A stretch of DNA of 64,000 bases from Pseudomonadota bacterium. GTDB lineage: Bacteria; Pseudomonadota; Gammaproteobacteria; Burkholderiales; Nitrosomonadaceae. Both the position numbers and the translations under genes were made by a program. Below are positions 38,156-49,496 of this stretch, in pieces. Under the pieces are notes generated by a model. It saw only the letters and a program-made list of their open reading frames with translations, was not told where the DNA came from and ran no database searches. Location: NCBI GenBank assembly GCA_018240285.1, contig JAFEGA010000002.1, positions 62,001 to 126,000 on the forward strand, read 5' to 3'. Position 1 is the first letter of the stretch. Every line of letters begins with the position of its first letter.

Positions 38156-40126
38156 TTATTTTGACGGATATTTCAGCTGCTCCAGGATCGCCGGATTTTC
38201 CAGTGTGGAAATATCCTGCGTGATTTCCTCGCCTTTGGCTAATGTACGCAATAACCGGCGCATGATTTTACCCGACCGGGTTTTGGGCAGATTCTCTCCG
38301 AAGCGGATTTCCTCGGGCTTGGCGATCGGGCCGATTTCTTTCGCCACCCAGTCGCGCAATGTATCCGTGATCTGCACCACTTCCTCGCCGTGCGGGTATT
38401 TGCCCTTCAGCACGACAAAAGCAATTACCGCTTCGCCTTTGATTTCATGCGGCTTGCCAACGACTGCCGCTTCCGCAACCAGAGGGTGGGCAACCAGAGC
38501 CGACTCGATTTCCATCGTACCCAAGCGATGTCCGGAAACGTTCAGCACGTCATCGATGCGCCCCATGATCCAGAAATAACCATCCTTGTCGCGGTACGCG
38601 GAATCGCCTGCCAGATAATACTGGCCGTGGCCGATGTCTTCCGGGAAATACGCTTTTTTGAAGCGCTCCGGATCACCCCAAAGCGTGCGGATTTGCGAGG
38701 GAAACGGTTTTTTGATCACCAGAAAACCGCCTTTACCATTTTCGACATCATGACCGGCTTCATCGACAATCGCTGCAAAAATACCCGGCAGCGGAAATGT
38801 GCATGAACCTGGCTTGAGTGCAACAGCACCCGGTGCCGGTGCAATCATGTGGCAACCGGTTTCCGTCTGCCACCAGGTATCGACAATCGGACAACGCGAC
38901 CGGCCCACTTTTTCATAAAACCACATCCAGGCTTCCGGATTGATCGGCTCGCCGACCGACCCCAATAATCGCAACGACGAAAGATCGTACTGCGCGGGCA
39001 GATCGCCGCCCAATTTGATCAGCGAGCGGATGGCCGTGGGCGCGGTGTAAAACGTGGTTACTTTGTGCTTCTGGATGATTTCCCAAAAGCGTCCGGCATG
39101 CGGATACGTCGGGATTCCCTCGAAAATCACCTGCGTGGCTCCCATGGCAAGAGGACCATACGTGACATAGCTATGGCCGGTAATCCAGCCGACATCGGCG
39201 GTACACCAGAAAATATCCGTGAGCTTATAGTCAAAAATCCATTGCATACTGACTTTGGCTCCGAGCAAATAGCCCGCGCTGGAATGTTGCACCCCTTTAG
39301 GTTTACCCGTCGACCCCGAAGTGTACAGCGTAAATAATGGGTGCTCGGCATCGACCCATTCCGGTTCGCATTCGGCGCTGGCATCCTGCGTAATGTCGTG
39401 CCACCAGACATCACGCACCGCATCGAACGGAATTTCTCCGCCGGTGCGCCGGTACACCACAATCAATTGAACCGAAGTGGTATCGTTCATGCGCATGGCT
39501 TCGTCGACAGTGGCTTTGAGCGGATTATGCTTGCCGCCGCGCACCTGCTCGTCGGCAGTAATCACCGCCACCGCGCCGGCATCGTGGATGCGTTCGTGCA
39601 GGCTTTTGGCGGAAAAACCACCGAACACCACCGAATGAATCGCACCGATACGCGCACACGCCTGCATGGCGACCACCGCTTCGATACGCATCGGCATATA
39701 AATGACAACCCGATCGCCTTTTTTGATATCGTGCGATCTCAATGCATTGGCCAGCTGGCAAACGCGCTGATGCAGCTCACGGTAAGTAACACGCTGCACC
39801 TCGCCTTCATCCGACTCAAAAATGATGGCGACCTTATCCGCTTGCGTCTCTAAATGCCGGTCAAGACAGTTATAGGAAACGTTTAATTTTCCATCGGCAA
39901 ACCACTTGTAGAACGGCGCCGCGCTATCATCCAATACCTGGGTAAAAGGTTTATGCCAAAGAATCAGTTCATTGGCTCGCTTCGCCCAAAATCCCTGGTA
40001 ATCCTGCTCCGCCTCCGCGCACAAAGCTTGGTAGCCTTGAATACCAGCAATATTGGCTTGGCGGGCAAATTCACTGGAAGGCGGAAAAATACGGGTTTCG
40101 TTCAAAACGGATTCAATGGTCGACAT
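38156..40126 (-). CDS. acs: Acetyl-CoA synthetase
   Basis: 656 residues, full length. It forms acetyl-CoA from acetate, ATP and CoA. The adenylate-forming motif [15 protein letters not shown], substrate loop WWQTETG, hinge [15 protein letters not shown], and the regulatory acetylation lysine in [12 protein letters not shown] are all visible. The start [16 protein letters not shown] fits the family. It is divergent from rimP with about 280 bp between. Confidence 0.97.
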   Translation of the reverse strand: MSTIESVLNETRIFPPSSEFARQANIAGIQGYQALCAEAEQDYQGFWAKRANELILWHKPFTQVLDDSAAPFYKWFADGKLNVSYNCLDRHLETQADKVAIIFESDEGEVQRVTYRELHQRVCQLANALRSHDIKKGDRVVIYMPMRIEAVVAMQACARIGAIHSVVFGGFSAKSLHERIHDAGAVAVITADEQVRGGKHNPLKATVDEAMRMNDTTSVQLIVVYRRTGGEIPFDAVRDVWWHDITQDASAECEPEWVDAEHPLFTLYTSGSTGKPKGVQHSSAGYLLGAKVSMQWIFDYKLTDIFWCTADVGWITGHSYVTYGPLAMGATQVIFEGIPTYPHAGRFWEIIQKHKVTTFYTAPTAIRSLIKLGGDLPAQYDLSSLRLLGSVGEPINPEAWMWFYEKVGRSRCPIVDTWWQTETGCHMIAPAPGAVALKPGSCTFPLPGIFAAIVDEAGHDVENGKGGFLVIKKPFPSQIRTLWGDPERFKKAYFPEDIGHGQYYLAGDSAYRDKDGYFWIMGRIDDVLNVSGHRLGTMEIESALVAHPLVAEAAVVGKPHEIKGEAVIAFVVLKGKYPHGEEVVQITDTLRDWVAKEIGPIAKPEEIRFGENLPKTRSGKIMRRLLRTLAKGEEITQDISTLENPAILEQLKYPSK

Positions 40127-40364
40127 ACATTATCTCCAGTACTGTGCTCATTTGTTCGGCGGACTTGAATCGAATTGTATCATTGGCACTAAACACCATA
40201 GATACTTCTATTTTTACAAAGAGAAAATATCGTCAAAAGAATGATTAAGAAAATTACTGGAAGAATTCAGACAAGATACTGATAAAATATACAAATATCA
40301 CTCACAGAAAAAGTTTATGTTTCCTATTTTATAAAAATTTGTTAAAATGAAATCAATAAATTCG

Positions 40365-40388
40365 ATGGGCTTTTTCAGCCCATTTTTT
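40365..40388 (+). terminator. Leader hairpin with U-tract just upstream of rimP
   Basis: Stem ATGGGCT / AGCCCAT, 5-nt loop, followed directly by TTTTTT, 16 bp before the rimP start. As it lies inside the likely leader of the rimP-nusA operon, it may be an attenuator rather than the end of another gene (acs reads away). Confidence 0.75.
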
Positions 40389-40403
40389 ATTTGTGGTGGA
40401 GCT

Positions 40404-40832
40404 ATGGCATTAGAGGAATTATTGGAGTCAACTCTAAAAGGAATGGGCTACGAGCTAGTCGAAGTGGAACAGTTAGCGCACAACAAATTATTAAGAATAT
40501 TTGTCGACAAAGAAGGTGGTATCAGCATCGATGATTGTGTAACAATCAGCAATCATTTGAGCAGGTTGTTCGCAGTTGAAAACATCGACTACGGCCGATT
40601 GGAAGTTTCATCTCCTGGATTGGACAGACCGTTGCGAAAAGAAGCGGATTTTCTCCGGTTCATAGGAGAAACAGCCAAATTAAAATTGCGTATTCCGATA
40701 GAGGGGCAGCGGAATTTTGTGGGCGTTTTGCGGGAAGTAAATAATGGCATAATAAAACTTGAAGTCGAAGGGAAATTGTTAGATCTTGAATTGAGTAACG
40801 TTGGAAAAGCGCGTTTGGTTCCAAAATTATAA
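40404..40832 (+). CDS. rimP: Ribosome maturation factor RimP
   Basis: 142 residues from ATG 40404, preceded by GGTGGAG. A longer in-frame reading runs back through the leader hairpin. Family segments: [45 protein letters not shown]. It aids 30S subunit maturation. First gene of rimP-nusA-infB-rbfA-truB. Confidence 0.96.
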   Translation: MALEELLESTLKGMGYELVEVEQLAHNKLLRIFVDKEGGISIDDCVTISNHLSRLFAVENIDYGRLEVSSPGLDRPLRKEADFLRFIGETAKLKLRIPIEGQRNFVGVLREVNNGIIKLEVEGKLLDLELSNVGKARLVPKL

Positions 40833-40858
40833 GTACATAAAGATTTGGCTGGAGGATT

Positions 40859-42331
40859 ATGAGCCGGGAAATTTTACTGTTGGTTGATGCATTAGCGCGC
40901 GAGAAAGCGGTTGAAAAAGAAATTGTTTTCACTGCGCTCGAACTCGCCTTGGCGTCTGCGACGAAAAAACGGTTTCAAGAAGATATTGAAACTCGCGTTT
41001 CTATTGACAGAGTTACAGGAGATCACCAATCCTTTCGCCGCTGGCTGGTTGTTGAAGATGGCGCCGTGGAAGATCCAGCGCGTCAGATTTCCTTAAGCGA
41101 TGCAGCAAAAACCGATGCCGCTATCCAGCTTGGCGAGTATCTTGAAAAGCTGCTGGAACCTATTGAATTCGGACGTATCGGAGCGCAAGCGGCAAAACAG
41201 GTCATTTTCCAGAAAATACGCGATGCCGAACGCGAACAAACGCTGAATGATTTCCTTGAGCGGGGAGATTATTTAATTACCGGCACGATCAAGCGCATGG
41301 AACGCGGCAATGCCATCATCGAATCTGGAAAAATCGAAGCCGAGCTTCCGCGTGACCAGATGATACCGAAAGAAAATTTGCGCGTCGGTGACCGGGTACG
41401 CGCTTACCTCCATAAGGTCGATCGCGCCGCCAGAGGCCCGCAACTGAAGCTTTCCCGTATTTCCCCTGAATTTCTGATGAAATTGTTTGAGCTGGAAGTA
41501 CCAGAAATTGAAGAAGGTTTATTGGAGATCAAAGCCGCAGCGCGGGATCCCGGGTCGCGCGCCAAGATTGCCGTCAAATCAAACGACCAGCGTATCGACC
41601 CGATCGGCACCTGCGTTGGCATGCGCGGCTCCAGAGTTCAGGCGGTTATCAGTGAACTGGCCGGAGAACGTGTGGATATCGTGCTGTGGTCGGACGATCC
41701 TGCGACTTTTATCATCAATGCGCTGGCGCCTGCAGAAATCAGCAGCATCATGGTCGATGAAGAGAAACATAGCATGGACATCGTTGTCGATGATGATAAT
41801 CTTGCGCAAGCCATTGGCCGTGGCGGACAGAATGTGCGCCTGGCTTCCGAATTGACCGGCTGGGTACTCAACATCATGACAGTGGATGAATCTAAAGCCA
41901 AGCATGAACAGGAAACATCGCAAATCTGCCAGCTCTTCATGCAAAAGCTCGATGTTGATGAGGAAATCGCGGAAATTCTCGTGCAAGAAGGTTTTGTCAC
42001 GCTGGAAGAAGTGGCTTATGTGCCATTGAATGAAATGCTGGCAATTGAATCGCTGGACGAAGAAACTGTCAATGAAATACGCAATCGTGCGCGTAATGCG
42101 CTGCTGACGGATGCTATCGCCAATGAAGAAAAGGTTGAACATGTCGCCGAGGATTTGCTGGCAATCGAAGGAATGGATATCGATATCGTGCGCGAACTGG
42201 CGGCAAAAGGCATTAACACGCAAGCCGATTTGGCCGATTTGGCTGCTGATGATCTGGTCGAAATGACCGGCATCGATATCGAACGTGCGAATCGATTAAT
42301 TATCAAAGCACGTGAACCATGGTTTACTTGA
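40859..42331 (+). CDS. nusA: Transcription termination/antitermination factor NusA
   Basis: 490 residues. An N-terminal RNA-polymerase-binding domain (to about 130) is followed by S1 (about 135-200), two KH domains (with [16 protein letters not shown]) and two acidic repeats (about 365-490, [24 protein letters not shown]) of the kind that bind polymerase alpha or NusG. It is 26 bp after rimP. The protein may regulate its own operon through the leader hairpin, as known in other bacteria; here this is inference. Confidence 0.98.
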   Translation: MSREILLLVDALAREKAVEKEIVFTALELALASATKKRFQEDIETRVSIDRVTGDHQSFRRWLVVEDGAVEDPARQISLSDAAKTDAAIQLGEYLEKLLEPIEFGRIGAQAAKQVIFQKIRDAEREQTLNDFLERGDYLITGTIKRMERGNAIIESGKIEAELPRDQMIPKENLRVGDRVRAYLHKVDRAARGPQLKLSRISPEFLMKLFELEVPEIEEGLLEIKAAARDPGSRAKIAVKSNDQRIDPIGTCVGMRGSRVQAVISELAGERVDIVLWSDDPATFIINALAPAEISSIMVDEEKHSMDIVVDDDNLAQAIGRGGQNVRLASELTGWVLNIMTVDESKAKHEQETSQICQLFMQKLDVDEEIAEILVQEGFVTLEEVAYVPLNEMLAIESLDEETVNEIRNRARNALLTDAIANEEKVEHVAEDLLAIEGMDIDIVRELAAKGINTQADLADLAADDLVEMTGIDIERANRLIIKAREPWFT

Positions 42332-42411
42332 TTAAATGACTGGCTGTAATAGGGCCAGGGCGTTAATTTCTGGAAGTCTTGCATGTCGTTTTGTTTGTTG
42401 AAGGGTTATAA

Positions 42412-45066
42412 ATGGCTCAAATGAGTGTGGAACAATTTGCTAATGAACTGGGTTTGTTACCGGCCGTTCTGCTGGAACAGCTTAAAGCTGCCGGCGTAAA
42501 AAAAACGCTGGCGGAAGACAGTTTGACAGAGCAAGATAAAGCGCAGCTACTTGACTATCTGAGAAAAACACACGGCGCCACTGAAACCAGAAGCAAAATC
42601 ACCTTAACGCGCCGGCAAACTTCCGAAATACGAAAATCCGACAGCACAGGCAGACCTCGAACGATCCAAGTTGAGGTCAGAAAAAGACGCGTCGTGGCGA
42701 AACCCGGCATGACAGACGAAGTTGAGACTTTCCCGGAAACCGCCAAGCCGCTTGATACCGCTCCGGTCGCCAAAGAACCCACACCGGTCATCGATGCGGA
42801 ACAATTGGCCCTGCGCAACGAAGAAGCAAGAAAACAAGCGGAACTGATTGCGCGCCAAACTGAGGAAATCAAACAAAAAAGAGCACGCAGAAAAGCCGAA
42901 GCGGAAGAAGAAATCAAGAAAAAAACAGCGGAACCGGAAGCAGAGATTAAGACTGCACCACCGGTAACAAAGCCCGCACCGGCAACGGAACCGGAAGCCG
43001 ATATACAGCCCGCTATCGCAAAGAAAATAGAACCTGAACAACAAGCAGAAGATGCACATCCCGGCTCGACTGACGGAACGCTGCATAAGCCTGCGGTAAA
43101 ATCCGAAGAGAAAACTGATAAAAAGAAAAAACAGACCAAGCAGCAACAAGTCGTTTGGAAAGATGAGAGTGTCAAGAAACGCAGCGTAAAAACCCGTGGC
43201 GGCGATCTTTCCAGCAGCCAGCAAGGCTGGCGCACACGCAGAGACAAGCACAGCAAACCGGCACATGCCGAAGAGCAGAATGTGCATGCCTTTTCTGCAC
43301 CGACAGAACCGGTTGTGCGCGAAATTATGGTGCCCGAAACTATTTCCGTCAGCGCGCTAGCGCAGAAAATGTCGGTAAAAGCCGCTGATGTCATCAAAGT
43401 ATTGATGAAAATGGGCAGCATGGTCACAATCAATCAAATGCTGGATCAGGATACGGCCATGATCGTGGTTGAAGAAATGGGACATATCGCAAAATATGCC
43501 GAGATTGATAATCCCGAGAATTTTCTTGCCGATCACGAAGCTTCCGCCACCGAAGCGGAATTATTTCCACGCGCTCCGGTTGTCACTGTCATGGGGCATG
43601 TCGATCACGGCAAAACCTCACTGCTGGATTACATCCGCCGCACGCGCGTTGCTGGCGGCGAGGCTGGCGGAATAACCCAGCACATCGGCGCTTATCATGT
43701 GGAAACCGATCACGGCATGGTCACTTTTCTCGACACGCCAGGTCATGAAGCCTTTACGGCCATGCGCGCACGCGGCACAAAAATCACCGATATTGTCATC
43801 CTCGTGGTGGCCGCGGATGATGGTGTCATGCCGCAGACGATTGAAGCCATTCACCATGCAAAAGCAGCCAAGATCCCCATCATTGTGGCAGTAAATAAAA
43901 TCGACAAACCGGAAGCCAATGCCGAACGGATCCGGCATGAACTGGTTGCGCACGAAGTGGTGCCGGAAGACTGGGGTGGCGATACGATGTTTGTCGAGGT
44001 ATCGGCAAAAACTGGGCAAGGCATTGATGCCCTGCTGGAAAGTATACTGCTGCAAGCGGAAGTGCTGGAATTGAAAGCACCAGCCAAAACAGCGGCCAAA
44101 GGCGTTGTAATTGAGTCGCGATTAGACAAAGGCCGTGGCCCGGTTGCGACGATTCTGGTGCAATCCGGAACACTGCATCGCGGCGACGTGTTACTGGCGG
44201 GTGCTGTTTTCGGAAAAGTGCGTGCCATGAATGATGAAAACGGCAAGGCGATCAAGCAGGCAGGCACATCTATTCCGGTTGAAATTCAAGGACTATCCGA
44301 AGTGCCCGAGGCAGGTGAAACCGTACTGGTACTTGATGACGAGCGCAAAGCGCGTGAAATCGCATTATTCCGGCAAGGCAAATACCGCGACGTGAAACTT
44401 GCCAAACAGCAAGCAGCAAAACTTGAAAACGTGTTTGATCAGCAAGAAGACGTCAAGGTACTATCCCTCATCATCAAAGCCGACGTGCAAGGCTCCTGCG
44501 AAGCTTTGGCTTATGCACTGCAGAAGATTTCAACAGATGAAGTTAAGGTCAATATCATTCATAGCGGCGTAGGCGCGATTATCGAATCTGATGTCAATCT
44601 GTCGCTGGCATCCAAAGCCGTCATTATCGGGTTCAATGTGCGCGCGGACGCCAGTGCGCGCAAACTGATCGCTTCAACCGGCGTTGACGTGCGCTACTAC
44701 AACATCATTTACGAAGCGGTCGATGAAATTAAAGCAGCGCTTTCCGGCCTGATGTCGCCTGAACGTAAGGAAAGCATCACCGGGCTGATCGATATCCGTG
44801 AAATTTACCGTATCCCGAAAGTCGGCGTAGTTGCAGGCTGTTATGTGCTGGACGGTATCGTTAAAAGAAATTCTATGGTAAGGGTATTACGCGACGGACT
44901 GGTCATTCACAGCTGCGAGCTCGATTCGCTGAAACGCTTCAAGGATGACGTCAAAGAAGTCCGGGAAGGATTTGAATGCGGTTTATCGCTCAGAAATTTC
45001 AACGATATTCAGGTAGGCGACCAACTGGAAGTTTATGAAATCGTCGAGACCGCCCGGTCGTTATAA
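42412..45066 (+). CDS. infB: Translation initiation factor IF-2
   Basis: 884 residues. It has an N-terminal IF2N domain ([12 protein letters not shown]...) and a long charged Ala/Glu/Lys linker (about 100-300). The second IF2N region is near 305-355. The G domain has [11 protein letters not shown] (about 395), DTPGHE and NKID. The C-terminal domains, including the tRNA-binding domain, are complete. It brings initiator tRNA to the 30S subunit. Confidence 0.98.
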   Translation: MAQMSVEQFANELGLLPAVLLEQLKAAGVKKTLAEDSLTEQDKAQLLDYLRKTHGATETRSKITLTRRQTSEIRKSDSTGRPRTIQVEVRKRRVVAKPGMTDEVETFPETAKPLDTAPVAKEPTPVIDAEQLALRNEEARKQAELIARQTEEIKQKRARRKAEAEEEIKKKTAEPEAEIKTAPPVTKPAPATEPEADIQPAIAKKIEPEQQAEDAHPGSTDGTLHKPAVKSEEKTDKKKKQTKQQQVVWKDESVKKRSVKTRGGDLSSSQQGWRTRRDKHSKPAHAEEQNVHAFSAPTEPVVREIMVPETISVSALAQKMSVKAADVIKVLMKMGSMVTINQMLDQDTAMIVVEEMGHIAKYAEIDNPENFLADHEASATEAELFPRAPVVTVMGHVDHGKTSLLDYIRRTRVAGGEAGGITQHIGAYHVETDHGMVTFLDTPGHEAFTAMRARGTKITDIVILVVAADDGVMPQTIEAIHHAKAAKIPIIVAVNKIDKPEANAERIRHELVAHEVVPEDWGGDTMFVEVSAKTGQGIDALLESILLQAEVLELKAPAKTAAKGVVIESRLDKGRGPVATILVQSGTLHRGDVLLAGAVFGKVRAMNDENGKAIKQAGTSIPVEIQGLSEVPEAGETVLVLDDERKAREIALFRQGKYRDVKLAKQQAAKLENVFDQQEDVKVLSLIIKADVQGSCEALAYALQKISTDEVKVNIIHSGVGAIIESDVNLSLASKAVIIGFNVRADASARKLIASTGVDVRYYNIIYEAVDEIKAALSGLMSPERKESITGLIDIREIYRIPKVGVVAGCYVLDGIVKRNSMVRVLRDGLVIHSCELDSLKRFKDDVKEVREGFECGLSLRNFNDIQVGDQLEVYEIVETARSL

Positions 45067-45091
45067 TCCAGCACTCTGACTCGAGTAGCCT

Positions 45092-45478
45092 ATGCCGAAA
45101 GACTTTTCCCGCACACTGCGCGTTGCCGATCAAATACAACGGGAACTGGCGGATTTGATACAAAATGAAATCAAAGACCCCCGCGTGTGCCATCATGTCA
45201 CTATTACGGCTGTTGAAGTCACGCGCGATTACAGTTATGCCAAAGTTTTTTATACCACCTTATGCACCCTAGAAGAAAATTTACTGGTGGAAAAAGGATT
45301 AGAACACGCCAAAGGTTTTTTGCGCACCCACCTGGCGCACCGTATGAAGTTGAGAATTACACCGCAACTCCACTTTGTTTTTGATGAATCGGTCGAACGC
45401 GGCGTACGCCTGTCGAAATTGATCGACGAAGCGATCGCACAAGACAAAGCTACTCATCATCTCGATCCGGAAACCTGA
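45092..45478 (+). CDS. rbfA: Ribosome-binding factor A
   Basis: 128 residues. RTLRVADQIQRELADLIQNE, KDPRVCHHVTITAVEVTRDYS and LRITPQLHFVFDESVERGV are family hallmarks. It assists 16S rRNA 5'-end maturation. 25 bp after infB. Confidence 0.97.
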   Translation: MPKDFSRTLRVADQIQRELADLIQNEIKDPRVCHHVTITAVEVTRDYSYAKVFYTTLCTLEENLLVEKGLEHAKGFLRTHLAHRMKLRITPQLHFVFDESVERGVRLSKLIDEAIAQDKATHHLDPET

Positions 45479-45516
45479 ACAAGTCTCCGGCTGCATCTAA
45501 AAACTCTTCTATAAAT

Positions 45517-46455
45517 TTGACCAAGCCCAAGAAACGTAATATCAGCGGCGTTCTGTTACTGGATAAGCCCCTCGGTGTCTCATCCAACAAAGCCATTCAG
45601 ATCGCCAAACATCTTTTCTCCGCAGCCAAATGCGGACACACCGGTACGTTGGACCCCTTAGCAACCGGATTGCTTCCGGTCTGCTTCGGTGAAGCGACTA
45701 AATTTTCATCGATATTGCTGGGCGCCAATAAAACCTACGAAGCAACGCTCAAGCTCGGTTTCCTGAGCACGACAGGCGACTCGGAAGGCGAAATCAGTCA
45801 AACATCAGTAACCATGCCAAACCCGGCTTTATCTGAATGTGAACAGGCGTTAAAGAACTTTATCGGCGATATCTTGCAAATCCCGCCCATGTACAGCGCG
45901 CTCAAACATCAAGGAAAACCGTTGTACGCTTATGCAAGAAATGGTGAAGTCATTGCAAGACCTGCGCGCAAGATTACTATTTACGGGATACAAATCCGGT
46001 CATTGCGGCAGAATGAATTGCACTTGAGCATCCAATGCGGCACCGGCACCTATATCCGGACACTGGCGGAAGACATCGGCAAAGTATTGGGCTACGGCGG
46101 CGCCTATCTGATCAGTTTGCGCCGTACCGCTATTGATAACTTCAATTTATCCCAAGCACATACAGTACCGATGTTGGAAGAAATGGATGCTATCGCAAGA
46201 GACGCGTGCTTATTACCGGTCGATTGTTTGCTGCAAGCTTATCCGGCGGTAACGCTAGACGACCAATCAACCCTATCGCTGCAGCAAGGTCGCACTATTG
46301 AATATCAACCGGATAGCTTCGCTCTACCGGCAGGAGAAATCATACGCTTATATAACCGGCAACACTTCATAGGACTTGGTGAAATTAGCATTCAACAAAA
46401 AATAATGGCAAAGCGTTTACTATCAAATGTTTATTGGTCCACGATCACTGCATAA
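45517..46455 (+). CDS. truB: tRNA pseudouridine-55 synthase
   Basis: 312 residues, starting at TTG 45517; no ATG or Shine-Dalgarno fits better. The catalytic Asp46 is in GHTGTLDPLATG. CGTGTYIRTLAEDIG and GAYLISLRRTAID are typical. It modifies U55 in the T-loop of tRNAs. The non-ATG start without a visible ribosome site may keep its level low. Last gene of the operon. Confidence 0.95.
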   Translation: MTKPKKRNISGVLLLDKPLGVSSNKAIQIAKHLFSAAKCGHTGTLDPLATGLLPVCFGEATKFSSILLGANKTYEATLKLGFLSTTGDSEGEISQTSVTMPNPALSECEQALKNFIGDILQIPPMYSALKHQGKPLYAYARNGEVIARPARKITIYGIQIRSLRQNELHLSIQCGTGTYIRTLAEDIGKVLGYGGAYLISLRRTAIDNFNLSQAHTVPMLEEMDAIARDACLLPVDCLLQAYPAVTLDDQSTLSLQQGRTIEYQPDSFALPAGEIIRLYNRQHFIGLGEISIQQKIMAKRLLSNVYWSTITA

Positions 46456-46521
46456 ATCGCGATAAAAGAGAATTCTTCCTGGGAATGTAAATTATTTTCA
46501 CAGTCACTGACAGCGTACTGG

Positions 46522-46623
46522 AGTGAAGTAAGGGATTGCATCCATGTCAAAGTCCTTGACACCGGTAGCGTTCGCGCCAAAGCGATTTACCTGGCAATCG
46601 GCATTAACACGGAAGAACCATAA
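46522..46623 (+). pseudogene. Fragment of an IS256/Mutator-type transposase
   Basis: In the frame ending at the stop 46621-46623 the sequence reads VRDCIHVKVLDTGSVRAKA followed by IYLAIGIN. This is the conserved catalytic-Asp strand region of Mutator-family transposases. Only about 30 residues remain, and both ends are lost. No inverted repeats are recognisable nearby. Confidence 0.78.
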
Positions 46624-47020
46624 AGAAATCCGCAGAATCACCCCCTTCGCACTTATATCCGAGCCTCACACATATTTTATCCATCCACGTAAAACTCACG
46701 TACCTCAGTTTCGTACTATCGGCCTTAAGCATGCTTCTGCACGTCGGAGCAACAGCAAAATTCCATAAGTCCTACAAGCAGTACTCATTAATTTTATTAA
46801 AAAATAAGCATAACCTTTATATCATTAAGTGCAATTTATCTTCAGAATGAGCAGTACTTTCACTATTAATCATTTGATCATAACGAATAATCAAACATTG
46901 AGAAGGTTATGAGCTATTGAAAAAGATGATAATGAAAGCGATTCAAAAATCAAATGTTCACTAATGCATATACTGTTTGTGAACTGTTATGTATTAAAAC
47001 TATCGAGGAGAGGGGAAGAA
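46624..47020. other. Intergenic region upstream of the PEP-CTERM gene
   Basis: After the transposase fragment there is no further gene. The 9-bp word AGCAGTACT occurs at 46777 and again at 46850 (73 bp apart, near seven helical turns), which may be regulatory or chance. Confidence 0.4.
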
Positions 47021-47599
47021 ATGAATACGCAAGCAAAATTACTCGTAGCCGCTTTATTCTTTACCGGATCAATCTCTACTGCATCTGCATCGGCTGATAT
47101 ATCCAATATTACCGCTAGCGGATTAGGACTGGGAACATTTTCCTGGAACCTTAGCGGCAGTAATCTAACAATAGATAAAACTTTTAATAGCGTGAATTCC
47201 ATCGACCTCGAATTTACGGTTGTTCACGGCACTGGTGCTCCTGGTATCAATGTTACAGAGTACATTACGAATAATACGGGGAAGGATTGGACTGACTTTC
47301 ACTTTACTATCAGTGGGCATGATGGGGTAGAGTTCACCGATTTTTCTGGTTCAAAACTTTCAGGATTCACTCTGGAACATGCCCCCATCAGCGGCCCAAC
47401 TAATCTTAACTACTTAGGCGCATTGGCAAATGGCGGCAGTACTGTGGCATCATTTAATCTAAGTATGCCGGATCCCGGTGCTCACGGAAGCTATACTTTT
47501 CATCTGACACAGGTTCCAACGATTCCAGAACCGGAAACCTACGCCATGTTGTTGATCGGATTGGGATTACTCGGTTTTACCGCCCGCCGCAAAAAGTAA
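47021..47599 (+). CDS. PEP-CTERM sorting-signal protein
   Basis: 192 residues from ATG 47021, set by the strong GAGGAGAGGGGAAG upstream and the signal peptide (MNTQAKLLVAALFFTGSIS...). The mature part is Ser/Thr/Gly/Asn-rich, beta type, without Cys. It ends in the sorting signal IPEPETYAMLLIGLGLLGF and TARRKK. An exosortase substrate likely carried to the outer surface. The second such gene in the window; the two are not similar outside signal and tail. Confidence 0.92.
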   Translation: MNTQAKLLVAALFFTGSISTASASADISNITASGLGLGTFSWNLSGSNLTIDKTFNSVNSIDLEFTVVHGTGAPGINVTEYITNNTGKDWTDFHFTISGHDGVEFTDFSGSKLSGFTLEHAPISGPTNLNYLGALANGGSTVASFNLSMPDPGAHGSYTFHLTQVPTIPEPETYAMLLIGLGLLGFTARRKK

Positions 47600-47628
47600 A
47601 ACAGATCTCGAGTCTTACACCGCAATAA

Positions 47629-47659
47629 ACAATCCCGCTTAAACAGCGGGATTGTTCTT
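47629..47659 (+). terminator. Rho-independent terminator of the PEP-CTERM gene
   Basis: Stem ACAATCCCGCT / AGCGGGATTGT with a 5-nt loop and a short TTCTTC tail, 29 bp after the stop. Confidence 0.85.
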
Positions 47660-47736
47660 CATGAAACTAAAATAGCAGGGTCGTTTGACTACTGTTTTCG
47701 GCGCCACGCCATTGAGGTCGATTAAAATCACCCAAT

Positions 47737-48186
47737 CTAAGCCGAACCAAGATAAAAATCAGGAATCGCGCCACTGGACTGCTGCAAGCTACGCTCGGCG
47801 ATGCGTAATTTATGCAGCAAAATGGTCAGCTGCGAATAAAATTCGTCGCTGGCAATCAATTGCTGCCACTCGTCGCCATCCGGATCATCTTCATCCAGAT
47901 TGCGCCAGAAGAGGTTGCAAAAGCTATTGAACGGAACCGGTTGTCCGGCGATTAAATCGGCTTTGATTTTATGATTGATCCAACGCTGCCGTCTTTTGAT
48001 CAACTCTTCCGCACCGGTGCAAACGACAACGGACAGATGAGCATATAAATCGGTTGTACTGCGAATGTTCACAAGATCGGCAAATTTTTTTGTGCGGATG
48101 GCATTTGCAATAAATTCCTGTAACGCCGTGGTCGACACTTTAAGACTTACACCCGTTTGCAATGCGTAAATTTTATCGAGATACAT
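47737..48186 (-). CDS. Hypothetical protein, soluble
   Basis: 149 residues, not recognised. No signal or membrane helix; mostly helical (LQEFIANAIRTKKFADLVN, YSQLTILLHKLRIAERSL) with an acidic patch DEDDPDGDEW. It ends a co-directional minus-strand series PolX, phosphoribosyltransferase, duplicated-domain protein, this gene. The 100-bp gap to the gene above may hold its own promoter. Confidence 0.6.
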   Translation of the reverse strand: MYLDKIYALQTGVSLKVSTTALQEFIANAIRTKKFADLVNIRSTTDLYAHLSVVVCTGAEELIKRRQRWINHKIKADLIAGQPVPFNSFCNLFWRNLDEDDPDGDEWQQLIASDEFYSQLTILLHKLRIAERSLQQSSGAIPDFYLGSA

Positions 48187-48286
48187 AGGTCAGAAAAATA
48201 AAGTAAGAGGCGGTAACCAATGCGCTATTCGATTGGCAATCGAGGCTAAGGTTCATTCTTGATTTAATTACCCCGGCTACTGACTT

Positions 48287-48787
48287 TTATTCATACCGTA
48301 TGAACATTTCCGCCAGCGCATCGGGACCGTGCCGGTCGATCAAGGATTCGATTTCAGCGAGCAATACATCGTCTTCATCCTCATCCAGCACACCCGCTCC
48401 CACCAAATTCGCGGATAGGCCGGAGATAAGCGCATCTTTCACCATTTCAAGTGTCACTGGGTTTTCTCGATCAGCCGCATTGATCATGGTATCAATGACG
48501 CGTGATAAGGGTTCGCTCGCCATTTCCTGCACAAAATCGATCGCCAATGCGGTTTCGCCGAATTCTTCGATCAACGCATCGAGTTCGTCCAGCAACGACT
48601 CATTGATATCGAAATGATGCAGTTGCTCTGTTTCGGTAAATGCATCGCTCAATACACCGGTCACAAAATCGCGGATCGTAACCAACGTAATATCTTCCGC
48701 GAGCGCCGACTGATTCAACCTGCTGGCAATCAAGGCAGATAAATTAGGACTCACGCGGCTCGCAACATCAATCGGATTTCGTATCAT
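48287..48787 (-). CDS. Hypothetical acidic protein with an internal duplication
   Basis: 166 residues, strongly acidic, soluble, not recognised. The two halves align: SLLDELDALIEEFGETALAI in the first with VLLAEIESLIDRHGPDALAE in the second, each preceded by a VTI/VTL helix and an acidic loop. So it is a tandem repeat of about 55 residues. It lies 54 bp after the phosphoribosyltransferase gene, on the same strand. Confidence 0.65.
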   Translation of the reverse strand: MIRNPIDVASRVSPNLSALIASRLNQSALAEDITLVTIRDFVTGVLSDAFTETEQLHHFDINESLLDELDALIEEFGETALAIDFVQEMASEPLSRVIDTMINAADRENPVTLEMVKDALISGLSANLVGAGVLDEDEDDVLLAEIESLIDRHGPDALAEMFIRYE

Positions 48788-48841
48788 GGCACACTCCTCA
48801 TCAATAATTTTTGTTCAAAGAATATTCGATCAACCCCTAGA

Positions 48842-49477
48842 TTACCGGGACAGACCGGTAAGGCAAGCGATCACTTCGTCGTCGGTGACTTGTGGAAAAT
48901 CCGCATAAAATTGCCCAACAGCATAAAAATTATCGGGTGCCGACAAACATACAATACGATCCGCTTTACCGTGCAGCTTTTTCAGCGTCTCCGGCGGCGC
49001 GACCGGCACGGCACAAATCAGCTCAGCCGGTTTTTGGTTGCGTAATGCGTGCAGCGCGGCGATCATCGTCGAACCGGTAGCCAAACCGTCATCGATGACG
49101 ATCACGATGCGCCCGGCAGGATCAACCGGTGGGCGTTCTGGCGTGTATTGCGCACGCCGTTGCCGGATGGTTTCCAGTTGCGTGGCTACTTCGCTTTTCA
49201 CATAATCCTGATCGGCGCCCGCGCGTCCGGCGTATTCGGTCAAATACACCCAGCCGCTTTCATCGACGGAACCGATAGCGAATTCCGGATTACCGGGTGC
49301 GCGCAGTTTGCGCACCAGCACTACATCCATTTCGCCATTCAGTTGCTGCGCAATCACCTTGGCCATCGGCACCGCGCCGCGCGGAATGGCAAGCACCAGC
49401 GGGTTCTTACCGCGATACTCCGACAGCGCTTGCGCCAGTTTCCCGGCTGCTGCGATACGGTCAGCGAAAATCATCAT
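48842..49477 (-). CDS. Phosphoribosyltransferase-domain protein
   Basis: 211 residues. The PRPP-binding motif VIVIDDGLATGSTM is clear, after the family N-terminus LVLAIPRGAVPMAKVIA and VVLVRKLRAPGNPEFAIG. The substrate base is not known; this subgroup is often found in stress-gene clusters beside universal stress, Hsp20 or RtcB genes, as here. It starts 19 bp after the polX stop. Confidence 0.88.
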   Translation of the reverse strand: MMIFADRIAAAGKLAQALSEYRGKNPLVLAIPRGAVPMAKVIAQQLNGEMDVVLVRKLRAPGNPEFAIGSVDESGWVYLTEYAGRAGADQDYVKSEVATQLETIRQRRAQYTPERPPVDPAGRIVIVIDDGLATGSTMIAALHALRNQKPAELICAVPVAPPETLKKLHGKADRIVCLSAPDNFYAVGQFYADFPQVTDDEVIACLTGLSR

Positions 49478-49496
49478 GTTCTCCTTAACGGTGTAA

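Noticed and set aside
46544..46768. 74-codon plus-strand frame
   Set aside because: It overlaps the Mutator transposase remnant in another frame and shows no family signal or ribosome site.
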